Shown here one piece after another: positions 60,324-64,000 of a stretch of 64,000 nt of DNA (positions are counted from its first letter, which is position 1; every line of letters begins with the position of its first letter). Under the pieces are notes generated by a model. That model ran no database searches and was not told the origin of the DNA. It saw only the letters and a program-made list of their open reading frames with translations. The position numbers and the translations under genes are program-made. The stretch comes from Paenibacillus oceani (GTDB taxonomy: Bacteria > Bacillota > Bacilli > Paenibacillales > NBRC-103111): positions 1-64,000 of the forward strand of contig NZ_JACXJA010000044.1 in the NCBI RefSeq assembly GCF_014705615.1, written 5' to 3'.

Positions 60324-61082
60324 ATGATCGGCCTGGTAAGTTATGCCACTCCGCGATTTTTCGCATCACAGGACAAATTGGAGCAGTCCGCTCTCCGTTA
60401 CGGAGCGGACCGCGTGTTTGCTTATCGGGAAGAAGATCTGCTCGCCTCTTCGTTTTACCGGGACAATCAGTCCATTCTCCTGCAGCCGCGGGGAGCCGGC
60501 TATTGGATCTGGAAGCCCTATTATATTTTGCAGGCGATGTCGGCCATGAAGCCCGGTGATACGATCATTTACAGCGACGCCGGCATCGAGATTACCGGGC
60601 CGCTGGACCCGCTGATCCGGCTGTGCCGCGAACAAGGGATCGTCCTGTTCCAAACCCATAACCAGCTCAACCGGATGTGGACGAAACGGGACTGCTTCGT
60701 GCTGATGGACTGCGATTCCAGCCGGTACTGGGACGCGCAGCAGCTGATGGGCTCGTTCTCGCTGTATCTCAATAACGACCGGAGTCGGAAATTTGTGCAG
60801 CAATGGCTGGACTACTGCTGCAACGAACAAATCGTGACCGACCGTCCCAACCGCTGCGGTTTGCCCAATCTGCCTGAATTCCAGGATCACCGGCACGATC
60901 AGTCGGTGCTGTCGCTGCTGGCCGTCAAGCATAAGATCGAGATTTTCCGTTCGCCGAGCCAGCAGGGCAACCGGTACAAGATGAAATCGTTCCGCCACCC
61001 GGGAGAATGCCGCAAATACACGTCCAAGCCGTACCGCAATTCCCGCTACGATACGCTGCTCAACCATCATCGCGCCAAATAA
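60324..61082 (+). CDS. Glycosyltransferase-like protein
   Basis: A 252-residue protein without membrane segments. An N-terminal Rossmann-like region (MIGLVSYATPRFFASQDKL, residues 1-19) and the motif GAGYWIWKPYYIL (about 57-69) are followed by GDTIIYSDAGIEI (about 77-89), which resembles the DxD-type Asp of small family GT-A enzymes, and by FQDHRHDQSVLSLLA (about 190-204). This resembles bacterial sugar transferases or capsule-type proteins of unknown acceptor. The assignment is by fold impression only. AAAGGGGG lies six bases upstream of the ATG. It is convergent with the lipoprotein gene at 61.1 kb. Confidence 0.6.
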   Translation: MIGLVSYATPRFFASQDKLEQSALRYGADRVFAYREEDLLASSFYRDNQSILLQPRGAGYWIWKPYYILQAMSAMKPGDTIIYSDAGIEITGPLDPLIRLCREQGIVLFQTHNQLNRMWTKRDCFVLMDCDSSRYWDAQQLMGSFSLYLNNDRSRKFVQQWLDYCCNEQIVTDRPNRCGLPNLPEFQDHRHDQSVLSLLAVKHKIEIFRSPSQQGNRYKMKSFRHPGECRKYTSKPYRNSRYDTLLNHHRAK

Positions 61083-61136
61083 GGCTGTCCGTGCCGGTTG
61101 AAGACAGAAACTGACCCGTGTGGGATGGACGAACGG

Positions 61137-62393
61137 TTAATGGCCTGCATGCCCACCGCCCGAGGATTGGCTTTCCTGCTGCGCGCCGCCCGCGCCGCCC
61201 ATGCTGCCATGCCCGCCGCCCGAAGCCGAACCGATCTCCAGCATCGAATCGATCTCGCCTTGAGCCGCATCAGCAAGCAGCTTTTCGTTCCCGGTGATCC
61301 AAGCATGGTTATACGGCCCTTCCGTAGGCGTTTTTTCATACTTCGGCTGGATCGACATCACATACGCCATAACCGAGTCCGGCATTTTGTCTTTGCCCGT
61401 CCAGATCAGGGGCGCGTGCTTGCCCAGATGCGAGAAGGGAGCCGCCGCGATGGCGATTGCGTTCGAGCTGGCCGGCACGAACGACAGGTTGCGGCCAGGT
61501 ACGGCAATGCCCCATCCGAAGCCGGTCTGCGGATCGGAATACCGGGCGAACGCAATGGAGTTCTCGTAAGCGTCTTTGCCGGCGATCCGCTGCACCCGCC
61601 CGTACGGCTTCAACTGGTCTTCGACCTTTTTGGAAACGACGCTTTCGGGCCCGAGAATATACACGTTCGCCGCCCCGTTCCGCTTCGCGAGCGCTTCGGC
61701 CGTTTCTTTGGGGACCTCGTCTTTCTTGACGTACAGCAGCGGCTCCGGCATATGGGCGATCCAATTCACGGCAGGCAGCGTGAACGCCGGATCGTCCATC
61801 GAACCGACGATAACTGACGACGGCAGCTCGTTTGCCGCTTCGGCGTAATAGGCGTCGATATTTTTGGCGACATCCGCCGGGTTCGCTCCCGTCACTTTAT
61901 CCGTTTTCAGGCCCAGCTTCGTTAGCTGCTGCTCGATCTGCGGGGCCAGATCGCCGACCAGCACGACCTGCACGCCGTTATTGGAAGGCACCCCGGCCGG
62001 CTTCAGCCTTTTGATCTCGTTGAGCGTCACTTCCGGTATCGAGTCGTTGTTGACGAAGAGCACCGGTCCGTTGTTCGGGTGATGGATCAGATCGGCGCTG
62101 GCGGCCGCATGCTGCCATTGCCCGGGATTCGCAAGCACGATGCCGCCCGGGCGGTTATCGTCCCGGTTAGCCATCCATAACGACCGGGAGACAAGCACAG
62201 CCGCCTCGTACGGATCGCCGGTATTGATCCGCGTCGTATTTTTCGTAGCAATCCACGGCATAACAGCCGCCTCTCCCCCTGGCAAGCCGGCCGCTGCGGA
62301 CGATTCGTTTTTCCCGTTACCGTCGAAGCAGCCGGCAAGCAGCATGGCGGTCGCTCCGACGAGCAGACCGTTTTGCACTAGCTTTCGTTTCAT
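61137..62393 (-). CDS. Cell-wall-binding-repeat lipoprotein with His/Gly-rich C-terminus
   Basis: A 418-residue lipoprotein with lipobox LAGC (Cys22). Three repeated segments of the CWB2 type follow, seen in the shared pattern around residues 55-330 (RINTGDPYEAAVLVSRSLW; VVLVGDLAPQIEQQL; VYILGPESVVSKKVEDQL; RVQRIAGKDAYENSIAFAR). These repeats bind anionic cell-wall polymers. The last ~30 residues are Gly/His/Ser-rich (GGGHGSMGGAGG; GGGHAGH) and could bind metal. A two-component system lies directly upstream on the same strand, with which it probably forms an operon. ATG 62393 has AGGAGA upstream; the open frame extends further without a start of quality. Confidence 0.85.
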   Translation of the reverse strand: MKRKLVQNGLLVGATAMLLAGCFDGNGKNESSAAAGLPGGEAAVMPWIATKNTTRINTGDPYEAAVLVSRSLWMANRDDNRPGGIVLANPGQWQHAAASADLIHHPNNGPVLFVNNDSIPEVTLNEIKRLKPAGVPSNNGVQVVLVGDLAPQIEQQLTKLGLKTDKVTGANPADVAKNIDAYYAEAANELPSSVIVGSMDDPAFTLPAVNWIAHMPEPLLYVKKDEVPKETAEALAKRNGAANVYILGPESVVSKKVEDQLKPYGRVQRIAGKDAYENSIAFARYSDPQTGFGWGIAVPGRNLSFVPASSNAIAIAAAPFSHLGKHAPLIWTGKDKMPDSVMAYVMSIQPKYEKTPTEGPYNHAWITGNEKLLADAAQGEIDSMLEIGSASGGGHGSMGGAGGAQQESQSSGGGHAGH

Positions 62394-62502
62394 ATAGTCT
62401 CTCCTTCTCCAAGCTCTACTGCGGACACGGTTTTTCGGCAACCAAGCGTCCGTACCACACAGTGTAGCCGCCACTTTTGAAGAACTTGTGAAGGAGATCC
62501 GG

Positions 62503-63585
62503 TTATTGCGGGATGACGACAACAAATTCGCTGCCTGCCTCCGGGCCGTCCCCGCTAACCGCCCATACTTCCCCTTGATGCGCCTGTACGAGCGCTTTGA
62601 CGATGGCAAGTCCGATCCCCCTGCCCCCCGTCTTCCGGTTCCGGGACTTGTCTCCCCGGTAAAAACGCTCAAAAATAAACGGCAAGTCCTCCTTCGTTAT
62701 CCCCGCCCCCGTATCTTTCACGACAAAGCAGATGTGTCCGTTATTAGGCCGAGCGGACATCACAACCTTGCCGCCCGCCGGGGTCGCCTTCAAGGCGTTC
62801 GACAGCAAATTGACCAGCACTTGCCTCATCCGGTCCGGATCGGCCCGCATGACAAGACCGTCATCAACCGGCTCCGTCTGCAGTCCGACGCCCTTCTCCG
62901 CATAAGCCGGAGACAACAGCTCCGCACAGCGCTCCAGCAGTTCCCCGACGCGGACGGTCGTGTACGATAGTCCGAAATCTCCCGACTCCAGCTCATTCAG
63001 ATCCTCGAGATCGGATACGAGTCCGATCAGCCTGCCGATCTCGTCCAGGCATACCCGGTACCGCTCCGGCGAAGGCTGCCATATGCCGTCCCTCAAGGCG
63101 GACAGATGACTCTTAAGCGTAGTCAGAGGCGTCCTCAGCTCATGGGCGATATTCTCGGTCATCGCGATCCGGAGCCGCTCCTGCTCCTGAAGCTGCTCGG
63201 CCAGCTGGTTCAGCGCCAGTCCGAGGGCAGCCAGCTCGTCCTCGCCCTGCACCTCTGTGCGGGTTCCAAGCTGGCCTCTTGCCATCATCTCCGCCGAATA
63301 TTTCATCCGGACCAGCGGACCCGCCAGCTTTTTACCGAGCCACATACTGACAGGCACGACGATCAGAATCGAACCGAGCAGCGTCCAGCCGATCGCCTGC
63401 ATCACCGCCCGTTCGAGATGACTGCTCCAGTCGGCAGCGCCTCCTGCCGCTCCGCCGGACTCGAGCTGGTACATATTGAAGTGATAATGGATGCCCGCAA
63501 CGAGCGTAACCGAAGACAAAATGAAGATAAGCGATACGACGGCGCCAAGCGTAACGGCTATGCGGACCCGAAGCGACTGTTTCAT
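62503..63585 (-). CDS. Sensor histidine kinase (BaeS/PhoR type)
   Basis: A 360-residue kinase with two N-terminal membrane segments (about residues 8-32 and 68-88) around a short extracellular loop, a HAMP domain (about 88-140), the HisKA domain with MTENIAHELRTPLTTLKSHL (about 145-165, phosphorylated His) and the HATPase domain with LVNLLSNALKA, then VKDTGAGITKEDLPFIFERF and GGRGIGLAIVK. ATG 63585 is one base after the response-regulator stop codon and has GGAGG five bases upstream, so the pair is coupled; a GTG four codons earlier also fits. The signal is unknown. Confidence 0.94.
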   Translation of the reverse strand: MKQSLRVRIAVTLGAVVSLIFILSSVTLVAGIHYHFNMYQLESGGAAGGAADWSSHLERAVMQAIGWTLLGSILIVVPVSMWLGKKLAGPLVRMKYSAEMMARGQLGTRTEVQGEDELAALGLALNQLAEQLQEQERLRIAMTENIAHELRTPLTTLKSHLSALRDGIWQPSPERYRVCLDEIGRLIGLVSDLEDLNELESGDFGLSYTTVRVGELLERCAELLSPAYAEKGVGLQTEPVDDGLVMRADPDRMRQVLVNLLSNALKATPAGGKVVMSARPNNGHICFVVKDTGAGITKEDLPFIFERFYRGDKSRNRKTGGRGIGLAIVKALVQAHQGEVWAVSGDGPEAGSEFVVVIPQ

Positions 63586-63586
63586 C

Positions 63587-64000
63587 TCAGCCTCCACTAA
63601 ACCGGTAGCCGATTCCGTACACGGTGACGATATAGTCCGGATTTTTCGGATCGGCCTCTATTTTGTGCCGCAAGTTTTTAATATGCTGATCGATCGTCCG
63701 GGCATCGCCGTCAAAATCAAAGCCCAGCACCTTGTCCACCAGATCGCCGCGGCTGAACGTCCGGTTCGGGTTGCGGGCAAATACGAGCAGCAGCCTGTAC
63801 TCGTTCGGCGTTAACGCAACCGTCTCCCCCCTCAGCACCACCTTTTGCTGCAGCGCATCAATGAGCAGCTCCCCGCCGCGGAACGGAATCCGGTCCGCAA
63901 GCAGATCACCCCCGTCCGTACGCCGCAGGATGGCGCGCACTCTGGCGATCAGCTCCAGCGGGTCGAACGGCTTGGTCATATAATCGTCCGCTCCGAGCGA
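63587..64000 (-). CDS. OmpR family response regulator (N-terminus cut by window edge)
   Basis: The visible 137 residues start inside the receiver domain (SLGADDYMTKPFDPLEL holds the conserved Lys; the phosphoacceptor Asp is outside the window) and contain a complete OmpR winged-helix DNA-binding domain (LTPNEYRLLLVFARNPNRTF and TIDQHIKNLRHKIE). The gene runs off the right edge. It is directly followed by the kinase gene and presumably activates the cell-wall-binding lipoprotein gene downstream, but its own targets are unknown. Confidence 0.95.
   Translation of the reverse strand, partial: SLGADDYMTKPFDPLELIARVRAILRRTDGGDLLADRIPFRGGELLIDALQQKVVLRGETVALTPNEYRLLLVFARNPNRTFSRGDLVDKVLGFDFDGDARTIDQHIKNLRHKIEADPKNPDYIVTVYGIGYRFSGG

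Noticed and set aside
1-64000. tRNA, rRNA, phage or integrase genes
   Set aside because: I searched by eye for conserved motifs of each and found none; a tRNA or small RNA search would be needed to be certain.

Overview
The window looks like chromosomal DNA from a Paenibacillus-type Gram-positive (Paenibacillaceae). The grounds are strong GGAGG ribosome binding sites with ATG/GTG/TTG starts, lipoprotein solute-binding proteins, a YesM/YesN-type sensor-regulator pair beside an ABC sugar transporter, many AraC regulators, CwlO/LysM-style surface proteins and a fairly GC-rich background. No tRNA, rRNA, CRISPR array, phage or transposase gene was seen. Most of the window is accessory carbohydrate-utilisation DNA.

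Layout. 0.5-5.3 kb: solute-binding lipoprotein, AraC regulator, FAD-dependent oxidoreductase and a second AraC regulator. 5.6-7.6 kb: a TIM-barrel glycosidase-like protein. 7.7-14.5 kb: a complete ABC sugar importer (two permeases and a binding protein) under a YesN/YesM two-component system. 14.8-19.3 kb: CstA-type transporter with a LytS/LytR two-component system, which by analogy with known systems suggests pyruvate sensing and uptake. 19.7-22.6 kb: an MFS transporter divergent from a second TIM-barrel protein. 22.7-29.9 kb: a leftward operon of two Gfo/Idh/MocA dehydrogenases, an orphan binding protein and two Tat-exported beta-helix proteins. 30.1-34.1 kb: an AraC regulator and a GH38 alpha-mannosidase that shares a promoter/operator sequence with the Gfo/Idh operon. 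34.8-36.8 kb: GNAT, a frameshifted AraC gene and an SRPBCC protein. 37.0-40.7 kb: an AT-richer ABC exporter-type operon. 41.1-51.0 kb: a second leftward catabolic locus (GntR/FadR-type regulator, L-2-hydroxyglutarate oxidase, a GNAT remnant, a frameshifted ceramidase-like gene, HpcH/HpaI aldolase, Asp-box sialidase-like protein, orphan binding protein, Tat-exported beta-helix protein). 51.3-54.6 kb: a large surface 5'-nucleotidase with a LysM domain. 54.8-58.7 kb: a second copy of the FAD oxidoreductase/binding protein/AraC module. 58.8-64.0 kb: SEC-C protein, glycosyltransferase-like protein, and a two-component system with a cell-wall-binding-repeat lipoprotein.

How the genes work together (inference). 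Several loci pair a lipoprotein binding protein with cytoplasmic oxidoreductases, aldolases or glycosidases, but without permeases. Four of these binding proteins belong to one recognisable subfamily, so they probably hand substrate to a permease pair encoded elsewhere. Tat-exported beta-helix proteins would act on polysaccharide outside the cell. The regulators are local: AraC genes sit beside their likely targets, GntR/FadR-like palindromes flank the 2-hydroxyglutarate oxidase locus, and two cre-like sites suggest catabolite repression.

The most unusual points are: the duplicated FAD oxidoreductase/binding protein/AraC module at both ends of the window; a 53-bp promoter/operator shared by the mannosidase and Gfo/Idh operons; two genes each broken by one base at a 4-base homopolymer; a 168-bp inverted-repeat-bounded intergenic element; and a 72-bp exact copy of the nucleotidase 3' end 10 kb from the gene.
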